Source of the DNA: Amorphophallus konjac
Lineage: Eukaryota > Streptophyta > Magnoliopsida > Alismatales > Araceae
Direction of reading: 5' to 3'
DNA length: 64,000 nucleotides
NCBI GenBank assembly: GCA_022559845.1
Contig: JAHNEJ010001038.1
Span: 223,796-287,795 of the forward strand
A program made the position numbers and the translations under genes. Of this stretch, positions 11,931 to 24,373 are shown piece by piece; within the stretch, counting starts at the first letter, position 1, and each line of letters opens with the position of its first letter. The notes under the pieces are model-generated. The model saw only the letters and a list, made by a program, of their open reading frames with translations, did no database searches and was not told the origin of the DNA.

Positions 11931-13288
11931 TGTGAGAATATATTTTTATTTATTTGTTTATTAGGGGTTTTATTTAAGCGTGGGCCGTGTCAGTCACGGA
12001 GTGACGATTTATTTTGCGCACCGCCTGACTAATCAGACAATAGTGGGTGATCGTGTCGGGACCCAAAGTCCACCATACCATAAAGGCTATGAGGTTAATT
12101 ACGCCCTTCCGAAAGAAGAACAACTCTTGATTAATCACCAAGATAGAAGAGCCCTCGGGACTGGAGGAATACATAAAAGACATGCTCGTTTCATAAAGCA
12201 GAAGCATGCTTTAATCGCACATGCAAGCACACAGTACAATGATATTTATTCTGTTTAGCCGATCCTTGGTACAAGGCGGAATTTTACACTCCCGCATAGT
12301 GAAAGTTTCCAACTGGACTTAATTTGACTTTCCGCTAATCACTATTTTATATACGAGAGAATTGGGAGAGCAAATGAGCATATAGGAGTTTATTTCCTTA
12401 TTAAAATCGCACGTAGAAATCATTTTTTTGACTCAGTGCGGGTTGATTGAAAATATATTATCATCACTTTATTTAACTATTTATTTACGTGTTTATTTGA
12501 CATATTCAAGGAGATTTCGGCAGCACCTCCCCCGTCCCGAAGCATGTCGAGGAAGGTATAAGGAACTCATCCATGAAGTGTCGAGACGATCTCCCGAATG
12601 ACGGTTATGCCAAACGGCAATCCCGTACCCTTTGATGAGTGGAGAACCCGAGGGCTAACCCTCTAAGTAGTCGTGATCACTCGTAGGGCTGTCGATCAGT
12701 GGCTGCCTTTTATTATGAGACCGCGTTTAGCATTGCGATACACGCATATGGGTCCACGAGGTGGACCTGGCATGACCGCATTCGGGCGGACTCGTATATC
12801 GTCGGGACGATATACGCTGGGAGGTGGCCCTTATTATTGATTTACTCCCCTTGTTGGGTACTCTGCTCTCATAATTCGGCATGGGTAGCCGTGAGGCCGT
12901 TACCACCATAAGGGATGAAAATCGAGCGGAAAGTCGGGGAAACATGATGCGGAATTAAATCACGAATTCCCAAGAGAATTTCGGCAGCATCTCCCCCTAC
13001 CTCGGAACATGTTGGGGGAGATGTATAAGAGACCCGTCCACAGCAGGCTGAGACGGACTCCGTAAAAGATGGGCATGCTAGAACGACAGCCCAGACCCTA
13101 TAGCGGGTGGCGAATCCCCGAGGACTCGTCCATCAGGAGACCCATATCACCCAAGGGTCATCGACCACATTCGCTGACTATATTGGCCAATGTGCCACCA
13201 CAGCATATACGTAGAGGCTCCAGGGAGCACAAGTATAACCGTGGATCGGTGGGTCTAGAGGGGTCGGGGCACTGTTGTGTGCCTGGCA
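11931..13288 (-). mobile_element. Partial 3-kb-class LTR, same family as A and C
   Basis: It starts TGTGAGAATA and shares with C (from 24,374) a T-rich start and GTTTATTAGG. Both then have a block around CATACCATAAAGGCTATGA, GTTAATTACGCCCTTCC and TTGATTAA. Both also contain the TTTCGGCAGCACCTCCCC module, here twice, at about 12,517 and 12,978. Only the part matching the first ~1.4 kb of C is present. At 13,289 a different LTR-like sequence begins, preceded by TGGCA. By comparison with A, whose TATA box is on +, this copy is on the - strand. No partner LTR or coding region is present. Confidence 0.7.
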
Positions 13289-14729
13289 TGTGATATTTTG
13301 ATGATAACTAAACTTCATGTTTGTGATGTTTGTGAGACTAAACTTCATGAATGAAACCCTTGCTTGATGGTTTATGCTTTGCTTAAGATGAATGTGTTCA
13401 TTGAAGATTTGCATGAAAACTGTATGGTATTGGTTGATGAATGGATGATCATGAGAATAGTCAGAATGAGAATCATACATGTTGTTTAAATGCATACCTA
13501 TATGAAGTTGATATTTGGTTGAAGAAAAGTTGGGTTTTCAAAGAGGTTTAATGTTCTTTGTGCTATTCTTGATGCATTAACCATGACAATCTTGAATTGC
13601 AAGAACAAATTCATGGTGGACATCATTTTGCTCACAAATGTATGCTTGACTGAACATCTTGTTGTCCATGATCAAGAACAGGTGGTATATGTCATATTCA
13701 TTCCTCAAGAACTCTTGGTAAGGGTTAAGTTCTCAAATGCTGCAATTTTGTTCTGTGGAGTCGACCCATACAAGCATGGAGTCGACCCCACTCATATGTG
13801 TGGTTTGTAGTTTCTTCAACAGAGTCGACCCAATCAAGAATGGTGTCGACCTCTCTTTGAAAAACCAAGCTTTCATGTCTTTTCATTTCACATAGCGTCG
13901 ACCTCACCATGTGTATTTCACGCAATTTTTCTTAATACATTTAATTCATGATTTTTCTTGTTGAAATCTTGAATGAGCCTTCATGCATATTATTCATGAG
14001 TTCCTAAAGCTCTAAATGTGATTCATGCATTTCTCTTCTTGAGCTTTTGAGCTTGGAATGTGGTTAAGCTTATTCATATAAATCTTGGTAATATTGGGTT
14101 GATAAAGTCTTAGATGCGTTTTCTTGCATGGGACTTCATGTCTCTTCATAGAGTCGACCCATCAAGGGATGGAGTCGACCCCATACTCTCTAAGCAACAA
14201 GCCAATGCATTTTATCCATAGTTTTGTAAAGATAACAAGTGCTCAAATCAATTGTGTCACTCACGTGGAATTTGGTTTTACAATGCTCACTCTTATTGCA
14301 AGAATTCATTGCTTTGAGATCTTGATGTTTAGTTGTGATAAATGAGTGTTCAAAGTGCTTTAATGCACCTTAGTCATGTGTTTTCATGAGTATACTTCAT
14401 GTATCTTTCACTTGGGGCTATTGACCTTGTTTTTTATCTAATTCACCTTGTTTTTCATGTTTTGCAGGTTTTTTGGTCGACCAAAGAAGATGTTCGGTCC
14501 ACCAAAATAGACAGGGTCGACGCCATGTGGAGGCTGCGTCGACCACCTGAAACATCTTCTGACTCTGTTGATTTCGGTCGACCGAAATGGTTGGATCGGT
14601 CGACCGAACCCGTCGGGCACTCCGGAATGGGCTTCGCGAATCTCATTCAAAACCCATGTAACTCAACCCATTTGGGTCCTATCTTTTACCCATTTACCCC
14701 TGGGTTCTTGATAGACCTATTAGGGTCAT
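13289..14729 (+). mobile_element. LTR-like sequence F, interrupted by element E
   Basis: It begins TGTGATATTTTGATGATAAC, reminiscent of the Sirevirus LTR start in this window (TGTTGCATTCC then TTTTGATGATG). It carries GTCGAC-containing motifs: GAGTCGACCC at about 13,758, 13,779, 13,821 and 14,151, then GGTCGACC-type sites between 14,474 and 14,610. Element E begins at 14,730 after GTCAT. The remaining half of F is not found, presumably because it lies beyond the window or has been deleted. Assignment to an LTR is inference from its start and its motif style. Confidence 0.5.
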
Positions 14730-16459
14730 TGTTAGGACCACCAATTGAGAACTGGCCCAATTGGGTATAATTCAGGCCTATTAACACAATGAACTAGAAA
14801 TCTAATAGAATATTGAAGGATCTTTAGTGAATTCATAACTTAACCTAAGAAGGTCGGAATTAGGTGAAACCAAAGTCCATGCAACAGACATTGGGTAAAG
14901 AAAAACTTGGATGAAGATTATAACTTCTGAAAAATAGGCCTAATAGGGGATAAGATGGAGTTTATGATAATAGGTCCAAACAGTTACAGAAAATACTGTC
15001 ATCTATTGAAATAAGGATATCTTGGTCCATAGTCAACCAAATGGGCTGAAACCAAGTCCATTAGAAAGTTTGAGCCCTTACCCGAACTTTTCTGTTGAGC
15101 TGAAAACCTAATTCGGAACCAGAACCCAAGATTCTGAGTCCATTGTCACCAACTGTCACGGAGAGGTGTGACTGTTGAGAAAATTCACACGTAAATAATT
15201 AGAAATTCACAACTTTGTTTGTGGTTATTTAAATGACCTCAAACCAAGTCCATAATCTCAAATGGGATGTTAGCAACATCTTCTATGTTGAGGTTGAGAC
15301 CAAATTTTGCTTGGATACTATAATTATACCCGAATTATCTAGGGCTATCGAAAGGTCACGACTGGAACGGGGGAGAATAAACATTATTCTTGAGAAAATC
15401 ATAACTCATGCTAGGGTTGATGAAATTCAATGATACCACATCCCAAGGTTAGATAAAGAAGTCCAATAGACTTCATCTGAAGACATCCCAACCCATATCT
15501 CAACATAAGAGCGCGTCCACCCGCATTTATGACCGACAGACAAAGGGTCGCGTCTGTTCAAACCCGAAAAGGTGCATGGCTTTAACTTCTCTCCAACCAG
15601 CAAACCTTGGGAGCGGGATTAAGCCCTGTGGGTCATAGGCGAACCCTAGGGAGGCTTGAAATCTATATAAGGAGGTGGGTTTCGTGGGTAGTAAGTCTTT
15701 AGCAACCATTCTCTTCAACTCTTCACCATCTACAGCTTGAGTGACAGAGGGTGAGGGACCTTGACTCTATGTGGGAGGACGATCCGGTGCATGGAGGACG
15801 ATCCTGCAGTGCCCTAGGATGAAGGGAAAAGCTTTAGGAGGATCTTGGGTGTAGATCTCATCCCCGGATCGTTGGTTTAACACTTTGAAGGTAGGCACCT
15901 ACCCTCAAATTTTAGGGGTCAACGATGCATTAGAACAATTTCTAAGTAGTTTTTGTACGTTAAAGAGAGACTAAGGGTATGTGGGATCATCTTGCATTCG
16001 TCAAGTTCTGTTTATCAGTTCTGTGGCTCAGTCCGAATCCTAATTATTCACGTTAAGATCTCAAGTCGGACACTGTTCTTGTTGCATCAGTACGTTACTG
16101 TAACTCATTATGGAGTCACTTCTGTTTGGTGTTTGTCATGACATGTAGGCAGGAGCTAGGGATCATTAGCATGATGAAATATGTCCAAATGCATGAAAGA
16201 TATCATAATTAGATTCTGTAATCTGATAATTCTATAATAGAAACCTTGCTGGTAACTTGATCATGTTCTATTCCGCAACAGTAAGCTTATAAGTATGATT
16301 AGCCCACTTAAACCATATGGAAGAATGCTTATATTATGATAAAATAAGATTAAGTATGATACAAATATTGTAATATGAATGTGAATGTGAATGTGAATAT
16401 GATGTGAATGTTATGAATGGAAAACAACAACATTATATGAGGTTGGACTTTGATCTCTT

Positions 16460-16600
16460 CTGCGGGATGACGATACGTAATGCCGTGGAAGTAAAAGAAC
16501 CCAGGAGATGACAATACGTAACGCCTTGGTTAAAATCCTATGATTCGGCTGGTTCGTTCTGTGGGATGGTGATACGTAATATCCCGTGCGGCATTAAGTC
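16460..16600 (+). repeat. GATACGTAACGCC motif array in E 5' LTR (3 copies)
   Basis: Copies of a unit containing (G)GATACGTAACGCC or a variant occur near 16,467, 16,510 and 16,567. The matching stretch of the 3' LTR (44,425-44,615) has four copies. The difference is a clean loss of about one 33-bp unit in this LTR. Confidence 0.75.
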
Positions 16601-17315
16601 TAGGTGGGAGTTCGCTCTCGGATTTGCGTAGTGCTCTTTCGTTCGTTTGTGTGTGGGCCTCCTGTGTTTGCGGCAACTGTTTGGTTCCATGAATAATGTA
16701 AGATGTGTAACTCGTGAAAATGTGAAAATGTGCAATTAATCATTCATTGTGGATTTAGTGCATGCACGAATATTTTATATGTTAGATAATAAATGTGTAT
16801 TTTCACGTATGATTACCTTTAAGAAAATGAGAATGAATGGATTATGATATTGTTAACATTTGAATTATGTATATGAATTGGATATATGAATGCGAGTTAA
16901 CCCCGATTTGATTAGGCTGCCTACTGAGCGTCACACTCATCCCCTTGTGTGGACGTCAAAAAAGAGAGAAGAAAAAGAATGTTCCTGTGGCACGGACGTC
17001 TCGACATCTCAAGAGCAAGTCGAAGATGGGAAGGCCGAGTAAACTCCATACCCCGTCCAAGCAGGACGAATATATATACTCGGTGCTCCGCCACCCAATG
17101 AGAAGCTTTTTGGGCAGAAGAGATGGCCCCGACTCTCTAGTCGGCAATGCCGAAGGCCGAATCAGAAGAAACACGGGAATGCGAACACATGCGGAGGCTC
17201 TGAACTAAACACCCCAGAGGCGGTACATTACAACTAAAGCAACACGGGAGGACAAGCGTCCGTCCGAATAGCCACGAATCCGAGACGAGACCTAAACTAG
17301 CGTGCTCACCTCTTA

Positions 17316-17526
17316 GGGACTTAATCCGGCGCGCCCCTCTCCTTTGGGACTTAATCCGGCGCGCCCCTCTCCTTTGGGACTTAAACCGGCGTGCCCCTTG
17401 CATTTCCCCTTAAACCTGCGCGCCCCTCATTCCTTTGCTGATCCGGTGCGCCCCTATTCACTTGGCGAGACGGCAGGCTAATTAATGTGGGTTTAATCCG
17501 GCGTGCACAACACCGCGCCGGTTTAA
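17316..17526 (+). repeat. CCGGCGCGCC motif array 1 in LTR A
   Basis: Six or seven units of roughly 30 bp, each with (T)TAAWCCGGCGCGCCCC or a close variant followed by a CT-rich spacer. The last units are inverted (CACCGCGCCGGTTTAA near 17,511-17,526), so the array closes in a dyad. The core GGCGCGCC is self-complementary. Confidence 0.85.
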
Positions 17527-18778
17527 CCCCATTCTGTCCCATCTGTCAACCGACACTCTATTCTCCTATCAGATTCAGGTGCAGGTTCAAGGGGGCATAG
17601 CATTCAATGCTACCAAGCTCTGCCTCCACATCCGTTCGACAGCACAGAAGCGGCAACGACGAAGCAGGCCCCGATAAATCCGCGAACATCCCATCCTCGG
17701 ACGAGCAGCAGCGTACGGCACGAACCAGCAGCATCCAGCGCAACGAGTCAACTCCCAGCGTTGCTGCGAACAAGGCAGAGGTGGCGGGAATTCTCCCCCA
17801 CTGGCCATTCCTACAAGAAACGCAACCCGTCCTATATATAGGTGGGTGGAAGAAGAGAGAAGAAGGGAGACAACAAGAGCGGGAGAGAGAGTCTAGTTCA
17901 GCTGGGAGTTCCCTCAGAAGAAAAAGAAGAAGCCCCGTTCCTGCGCCAGATAGGTGAAGAAGAAGAGAGATTAAGCGTGAGAGTGAGAGGTGAGCCCGGG
18001 GGGAGGGGCTTGTCCTCCGTTCCCCCCTCCGGCACCGATGTATTCACTTCTTCCCCCTGCTATCCTTTTTTTTCTCGAGATGTATTCTCCTTTGCTCTGG
18101 GATAGATCCCCTTGTGTATTTCGTTCCTCTTCCTCTTGCGGGTGAATAAAAGAAAAGCCGTTGCAATATATGGTGTTCCAGTTCTTTGGTTCCCTCCCCT
18201 TTCTCCTTATCTTCTACTCACCCAGGGCCCTTCGGAGCTTGCTCCTACATAGCATAGCCTTCGGAGGAACCCGTCAGAAGGGTGAACATTCATGGCCGCC
18301 TCTCATGGCATACATTCGTCCCGTTCATGAAACCATCACCCGTGAGCCGTTGGAACTCTTGAAGGCTAGTCCTCGAGCCTCCACGCTCACATGTGGGTTA
18401 TCGGACCGCCGTGAGGTCTGTATTTTGAGGTTCACCCCGGAGCAATCCGTTTGGTGTTCCTCTATTTTTCTCTGGCAAGCCTCAGTCCGGGGAAGATGCT
18501 GCCCAATTTTCGCCAGGGGATTAAGAACACTCAAGAATAAATGAACAATGCAACCTCCGAGGACAAGAACAACACACAGTAAAATATGTGAACCAAACCC
18601 CTCGAACGAAACACTTCAAATCCATACTAAGTCACCTTAATGAGCAGTTGAACACTTAAACCTTCTCTTTACCAATCTAATTCACCAGCTGAATGAGCAA
18701 CTTAACCATCAAATTAACTTGCTGGTGGAAGGAGAGAAGAAACAGAGTCAAAAATAATGAAAGAAAACTCATAATAGC

Positions 18779-19077
18779 TATCCCGGCGCGCTCCTTAATC
18801 CGGCGCGGGCTAATCCGGCGCGCTACTCCCCGCGCCGGAATAGCAGTACACTCAAAACAACTTTCAAATCCTTGGAATGAATAGTGCTTATTCCGGCGTG
18901 CCATACTGTTCATTGGCCTTAATTCGGAGCGCCCCCTTATGCTGCCCTATCCGGCGCGCCCCACTTCTTCTTGATCTTAAACCAACGCGCCCCCTGCTTG
19001 CCACCTTAAACTGGCGCGCCTCCTCCCTTGGCCTTAAACCGGCGCGCCCTCCTCTTGATGCTAATCCAGCATGCCTC
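18779..19077 (+). repeat. CCGGCGCGCC motif array 2 in LTR A
   Basis: About ten irregularly spaced copies of CCGGCGCGC(C) and near variants, again with short spacers of unrelated sequence (for example near 18,783, 18,797, 18,815, 18,950, 19,010 and 19,039). This is the same motif as array 1, about 1.3 kb downstream and on the other side of the putative TATA box. Confidence 0.85.
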
Positions 19078-19280
19078 ATAAAAGGACAATTAACCCAATA
19101 AAAGAAAATAGAAGGCTTGGGGTTAGTAGAAAGAAAAGAAAGCATATAAACCATTCCTGTGAGAACAAACCATATAATTTAACGATCGGAACAATGATAA
19201 AAAAAAATGTTATAACCAAGTCAGCGCACCCCAAGTCATGGTACAAAGACAACATTGCCTCTGTTATAATCAAAATTTTG

Positions 19281-19332
19281 TTCCGGGGGCTCCGCCCCCC
19301 GGAAACCCCCGCAAGGGGCACTGCCCCCTTGA
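19281..19332. repeat. GC-rich hairpin pair in LTR A
   Basis: TTCCGGGGGC-TCCG-CCCCCCGGAA can form a stem of about ten pairs with a four-base loop. It is followed at once by CCCCCGCAAGGGGCACTGCCC, which can form a second structure. The role is unknown; transcript termination or RNA structure is a guess. Confidence 0.6.
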
Positions 19333-20210
19333 CCCCCGTGACCTGACCGCGCAGGTCTATCCGCGTGCGAGGGCACACGTTGGCGAGTTCAGGCTTCACA
19401 CTTAACCATTCACTCCCCCGGACTGCGTGCGAAGAGAAAAGCAACGATGCCCCATGGTGTCAGATGTGGACCTCGAAATCCCCGACATGGCCATAGTCTG
19501 AAACCATCTCGGGCCAATAGTCCATCAACTTGACCCACTTCTATCGGGATCCAATCCCGCAATCCCATTAAACTTGCCGTACTCACGGCAGACCATTCGT
19601 ACAGTTTTGTCGTCGTCTTCGATGCTTCAAATGCGGACTCTTGTTCAAACAATGAATGGTCTGTTAGTGACCGACATATATACCGGGATCTAATCCCGCA
19701 CTTGCATTAAACTTACCGTACTCACGGCAGACATTCGTACGGTTTTGTCGCTGTCTTCCACATTACAAATGCAGACTTCGGTCCGAATAAGAAATGGTCC
19801 GCAAGTGACCGATATATGCATATCTGTGAATGTTTACGCCCCAATGCGGGGTTTGTTTAGACGCAATCCGAGATTCTGCTCTCGCTTTCATTATTATGAA
19901 TTTCAGGCCATAGGTCCCCTTTTCATGACAATCAATCAAAGGTTTTCCCCTCTCCGAGGGGATGTAATTAACGTCGTAGCCTTTATGGTACGGCGGGTTC
20001 TCAGTCCCGACATGAACCACATAATCGTCTGATTAGTCAGATCGAGGGCACAATAAATCGTCACTTTGTGACTGTCACGCCCACGCACTTAATAAACCCA
20101 ATAACCATAGATCTTAATTAATTAATAAAAAGTGCGTCCACACCTTGTGACACACGTTTCCAGGGGACATAGTAGAGGAGGTTGAGGAGGAGGCTGCGGC
20201 CGAGGAGTAG

Positions 20211-23200
20211 TGTAATGCCCCAGGTGTTTCGGATGTTTCTCGGATCAGGATCCGTGGGTTTCGGATCGTCTTTCCGATGATTGCGGATTGCATCCGATTG
20301 AGCTTCAGACTATTTATACCGGATTGTCGGACCCATTGGTAGTGTGCCCGTGAATTTCCTTGCGTCCGTGGCGTTGTGAGGAGCACGTCGGTATTTTTAT
20401 GGAATTTTCAGAGCGCCCGTGTGGGTCCCGAGTCACGTTTTGGGTTTTACGCGTGTTTTTCGTCAGTGGGACCTTCGGAAGCCCGTGTAGGGTGAACCAT
20501 TGCATTCTCTGACACCGGGGCATTACCACTGCGTTGTGCGTTTTCCGAGGATCGTGTGGGATATTTTTCCTATTTTTTGGTATTTTCCAAAATTTTTGGA
20601 TTTTCCTATAAATAAACCCTTTCACCCCTCTCTCTCCCCATTCTCTCTTTCTCACTCTCTCTCATCTCTTTCTCTCCCCCTCTCCCCGGGCGGCTGACGG
20701 TGGCGGAGGAGGGTGAGGCGGTGATGGCGGGAGGAGAGGAACAAGGAACGGGTTGAGGATCGAGGGCCGGTGGCACGTGGAAGCTCGGTGGTGCGTTCGT
20801 GAAATGACGAGGGTTTAAACGGTGTTTCTTCGCGGATCGGCGTCCTCGGGGCGCGGAATCTTCGGTGGAGGTAGGGAGATGGACCCCCAACTCGCGTACT
20901 TCATTTCCCATGAGTTTGGTAGGCCGTGGCGAGCCGAGGGTGGGTTTATTGCCGTTTTGGGGAAAAATCATATTTTTGGAGAGTGAGCTGGATCTAGCAT
21001 TTTAACGCGTTGTTTTGTGGTTTGATGGCATCATTGGATGCCTTGGGGCTTGGGGAAGGGTTTCCCCTTTGTTTCCCCTTCACCCGGGGGTGAATGGGGT
21101 GTGGAATGGCTTTTTTGGGGTGTTCCCCGCCGTTCTCGATTTTCCGGCTTAAACGCGATCTTACAGAAACCGCTTATAAGGTGAGACGATCCCCAAGGTG
21201 ACTGCTTATCATCCGTTTCATCGTATTTTGGGGTAGCGGCCCTGCGATAGACCGCTCTGCCTGTCTGGGCAGTCTAAGGCAGACCGTTTTTATGGTTGGG
21301 CGATCTCGGTTTGACCGCCACCTGCCCCTTTGTGTCGGTAGGTTAAACGGTCACATGATAGACCTCTTGGAGCGTTAAGTGGTATGGTGTGGACCGCCTG
21401 GCTCATGGAGCGGCTAGGGCACGACCGTTTTCTGTTTTGGGTTCAATCTAGGCCAGGAGGGGTAGCGGCCATGCGACTGACCGCTGGGTGACTCCAAGCG
21501 GTCATGCCATGGATCGCCACTCTCCTGGGCGGTCTAAGGGTGACCGCCTGGGTCCTGGTAGCGTTTGGGGCTAAGCGGTCCTGGCTGGACCGCTAAGCCA
21601 GGCTAAGCGGTCCCAGCCAGACCACCTAGTCTGTGACGGTCCAGGGAGGACCGTCACTTGGTTTTTGTGCATGCCGAACCCATTTAGTGTTGTGTTGGTC
21701 TTCGGTAGACCCGGTTGTGACCTAGTGGTCGACCTTCAACCTCGTGAGTGTCTCGGACACCCCGTGAGTTCCATGTCCGTGTTTCTGGGGTCTCTGGAGA
21801 TACCGTGTTACCTCGATTAGCATGCCCTTAGGTGTGGTGGGTCCGGGTGACCCCATGTGTTCCGGGCTTTCGTGTTACGCACGATCGAGTCACTGTGTAT
21901 CGGTGTGAGTGCGGTGGGGTTCCCCCGCATGTCGTGGGCTTCTGCGGAAGATGATTCCCGACTGGGCCGTGTGTGTGGCCTTGGACTACGAGTCTAGTCA
22001 TCCAGCTTGGGGCTGGAGGTTTCCCGCTTTTCCCAGGGATGGGGAATCGGCGTGGCAGCTTGTGAGCTGCCTTGTGAATCGTGTTTCTGTGCTTTCTGCG
22101 TGGGCCATGTGTATGGCCTTGGACTGTGAGTCCAATCACCCAGCCTGGGACTAGAGGTCTCTTGAGTTCCCTTTTTGGGGGATGGTCTCGACGGCTTGTG
22201 AGCTACCTCGGTATTCAAGCTACCGAGGTTTTAGACCTAGGGATTAGGCTAGATTAACGGCATTGTGCTGTTGCATGCAACGGTCTTGACCTCGAGTCTG
22301 GTGACTCAAGGACCGTTGGTTTTAGCGAGTCTAGAGGACTGTCCAGAGTCCAATGGCTCGTCGCCACTTGGTTCTTCTCGACTTTCACGTAGGGTGCGTG
22401 CACGTTTCTCAGAGTTTCTCTTCGGAGAGTGGTCACACCAGTGACTCCCCACTAGTCGTAGCCTTCCGACATGCGAGTGGTCCCACCAGGGAGTGGTGGC
22501 GAGGCTACCCCGAGAGGCAGTTTTTAGGTTGGTTACTGTCGGGCCCCACGTCTTGACGCCAGAGTCTGGCTGAGGGGAAAACTAGTCTGAGGGCCAGACC
22601 TAGGACGCATGGTCTGTGTGTGCACACGTGGTTGGGGGCAGTTGGACGCGTGCTGACGAGCATGACCCCGACTAGTCACTTGTTCTGTGGTTACTTGTAC
22701 GGTGTCTCCGTTCCACCAGGGGTTGAGGGGGACACCTGAGGCGCAGTCTAAGTCGTCAGTGGACGCATCCGGCCTTGCTTCTAGTGGACAGGTACTCCTG
22801 TCACATGAGACGTGACTCTCCTATTTCTGAGTTCTGTTTCTCGTCTGCGAGACGTAGTTTCTGGACCGTTCCAACGTGCTTTCCGAGGTGGTGACCAGGG
22901 GTGCTCGGTAGGGATTGCCGAGGCTTCGCCGTGCCAGTGTGGGACTGTGCGGTCCCGATTGGTCGTGCCTGTGTAGGTAGACTTCTGCGGCAGGGTTGCC
23001 GTGAGTGTTTCCTCGGTAGGTCTGGTGTTAGAGTGGTCTGGTTTCCGATTGTGAGATCGTGATTTCTCTTTCTGCTTGACCGGTGTAGTAGGACTAGCTG
23101 TAGTGCCGAGTTTTTGACTGGCCACCGGTTCGCTGTTCCTGCTGTAGTTGTAGATGTTTTCCTTTTCGTTACCGCCGTTGTTCTTGGTTGGGGTTCCGCG

Positions 23201-23556
23201 GGACCCCTACTGAGCCAGTGACAGGAGGCTCACCCCTACTTTTCAGGTGCGGCAGTTCTTCCTCAAGGTTTGAGGGTGCTGTTCGGAGGTTCTTAGTTGC
23301 CAACTCACCGGGCCAAGTGTTCACTTGGCTTGTGGTACGTGTTACTGCTTTAGACTGTACTTTCTATTGGACTGGACTCTGTTGTAGTAGTTGTTTATTT
23401 ATTTCTATTAATTATTTAATTGTCCTGCTCTATTTCCTATTTCTTTACACCTCCACACTCCTTTTAGCCCTTCCGAGCCCTCCCGGCTCGTGGGCGACGG
23501 GCCAGGATTCGATTGGTAGCGGGCTCCTCCCGATATCTGGATCTTGGGTCGTTACA
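20211..23556 (+). repeat. 5' LTR of LARD B
   Basis: It has TG...CA-type termini (TGTAATGCC...GTTACA). A TATA box (CTATAAATAAACC, about 20,606-20,618) is followed by CT-rich sequence, consistent with the U3/R start of transcription. It contains the GCGGTC/GACCGC dyad array described separately. Confidence 0.92.
21150..21660 (+). repeat. GCGGTC...GACCGC dyad array, B 5' LTR
   Basis: About fifteen to twenty half-sites GCGGTC (or GCGATC, ACGGTC) and GACCGC lie in opposite orientation, separated by 5-20 bp of non-conserved sequence. A clear pair is AGCGGTCC-TGGCT-GGACCGCT near 21,575, an 8-bp perfect stem with a 5-base loop. The array is conserved in the 3' LTR at about 31,905-32,412. Confidence 0.85.
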
Positions 23557-24252
23557 GATGGTATCAGAGCAGTGGTTGTGGATGTACATAGGAATTCGAG
23601 ATATTGCAGTGATCAGAGCCAATAAGGTCCAGTACAGTCGGCAGTTGGCATAGGGTTTCGTGCATATTTTCTGCTTGTTTCTCGCTTGGGAGCTTGAGTG
23701 TGCGGCATTGGTGCTGTGAAGGCGGTTGCAACTTCTGTTGGAATGCCGACATGGGGTTTGAGTGTTGAGGTCAAGAGCTTTCTCCCTCATCAGCTGTGGC
23801 CTCGGTTGCACTGCGTTGGGCAGGGGGTGCCGGTAGGTGCATCGCTGCGGTGCTGGGTTCGAGGAATCTGCAGCGAGGTCAGGTGGCTGGCGAGGATTAT
23901 TTTTGGTTAAGTGGCCGTGAGCGTGCTTAGAGGGAGCTGTTGTCGAGTATGGCCAGTCCAGCTTGAGGTTTATCCAGCCCCTGAGGTGTTAAGGTCGCGG
24001 TTTAAGGTGGTAGAGCGGGTGCTCTGATTGAGAAGTATGCTCGGGTGAGCTGAGGATCTTCTCGGTGAGCTGCTATTTCGTCGAGCCTGATGTTCTTGTT
24101 GTGCTCTGTGGCGTCAGAAATGACGTGTCGGTCTCGGTTATTCTTGCGGATTTCGAGGCAGGATTGGGCTGTGGTGTAACACCCTAAAATATAGCTAAGT
24201 TGTACTCTATATCATCGAGGTGCCTTTTGAAGTATCAGCTCAGTTCTTGTAA

Positions 24253-24319
24253 AGAACTTCGAAGTTAAGCGTGCTTAATGGGGAGTAGTACTGGGATGGG
24301 TGACCTGCCCGAGAAGTCC
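24253..24319 (+). other. 5S rRNA-like block in Cassandra 5' LTR
   Basis: GAAGTTAAGCGTGCTTAATG, GAGTAGTACTGGGATGG and GGGTGACCTGCC correspond to the A box, intermediate element and C box of the plant 5S gene internal promoter. This suggests RNA polymerase III promoter potential, as proposed for Cassandra. The first half of 5S is not recognisable, so this is not a functional 5S rRNA gene. Confidence 0.9.
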
Positions 24320-24373
24320 CCCATTCTGGAGCCGATCACTGTTAGAAAGGGACAAAACCGTGAGGCCGGCAGG

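Larger units (their letters stand above)
16948..20142 (+). mobile_element. Solo LTR A (3,195 bp) inside E's 5' LTR
   Basis: It starts TGTGGACG and ends CGTCCACA, flanked by the 5-bp duplication CCTTG (16,943-16,947 and 20,143-20,147). The uninterrupted E 3' LTR shows one CCTTG at this point, proving the insertion. There is no internal coding region, primer-binding site or second LTR, so it is a solo LTR left by recombination. TATATATAGG near 17,833 and GTGAATAAAAGAAAAG near 18,141 are a plausible promoter and poly(A) region, placing it on +. Its last ~250 bp are the reverse complement of the first part of C and of the 11,931 copy. It carries two arrays of GGCGCGCC-type motifs. Confidence 0.92.

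Noticed and set aside
20314..23125. Minus-strand ORFs within the LTRs of B
   Set aside because: They recur in both LTRs simply because the LTRs are copies; no domain is visible.
24253..24319. Possible genuine 5S rRNA gene
   Set aside because: Only the promoter-bearing 3' half is recognisable and the sequence lies inside a TRIM LTR. It is a Cassandra feature, not an rRNA gene.
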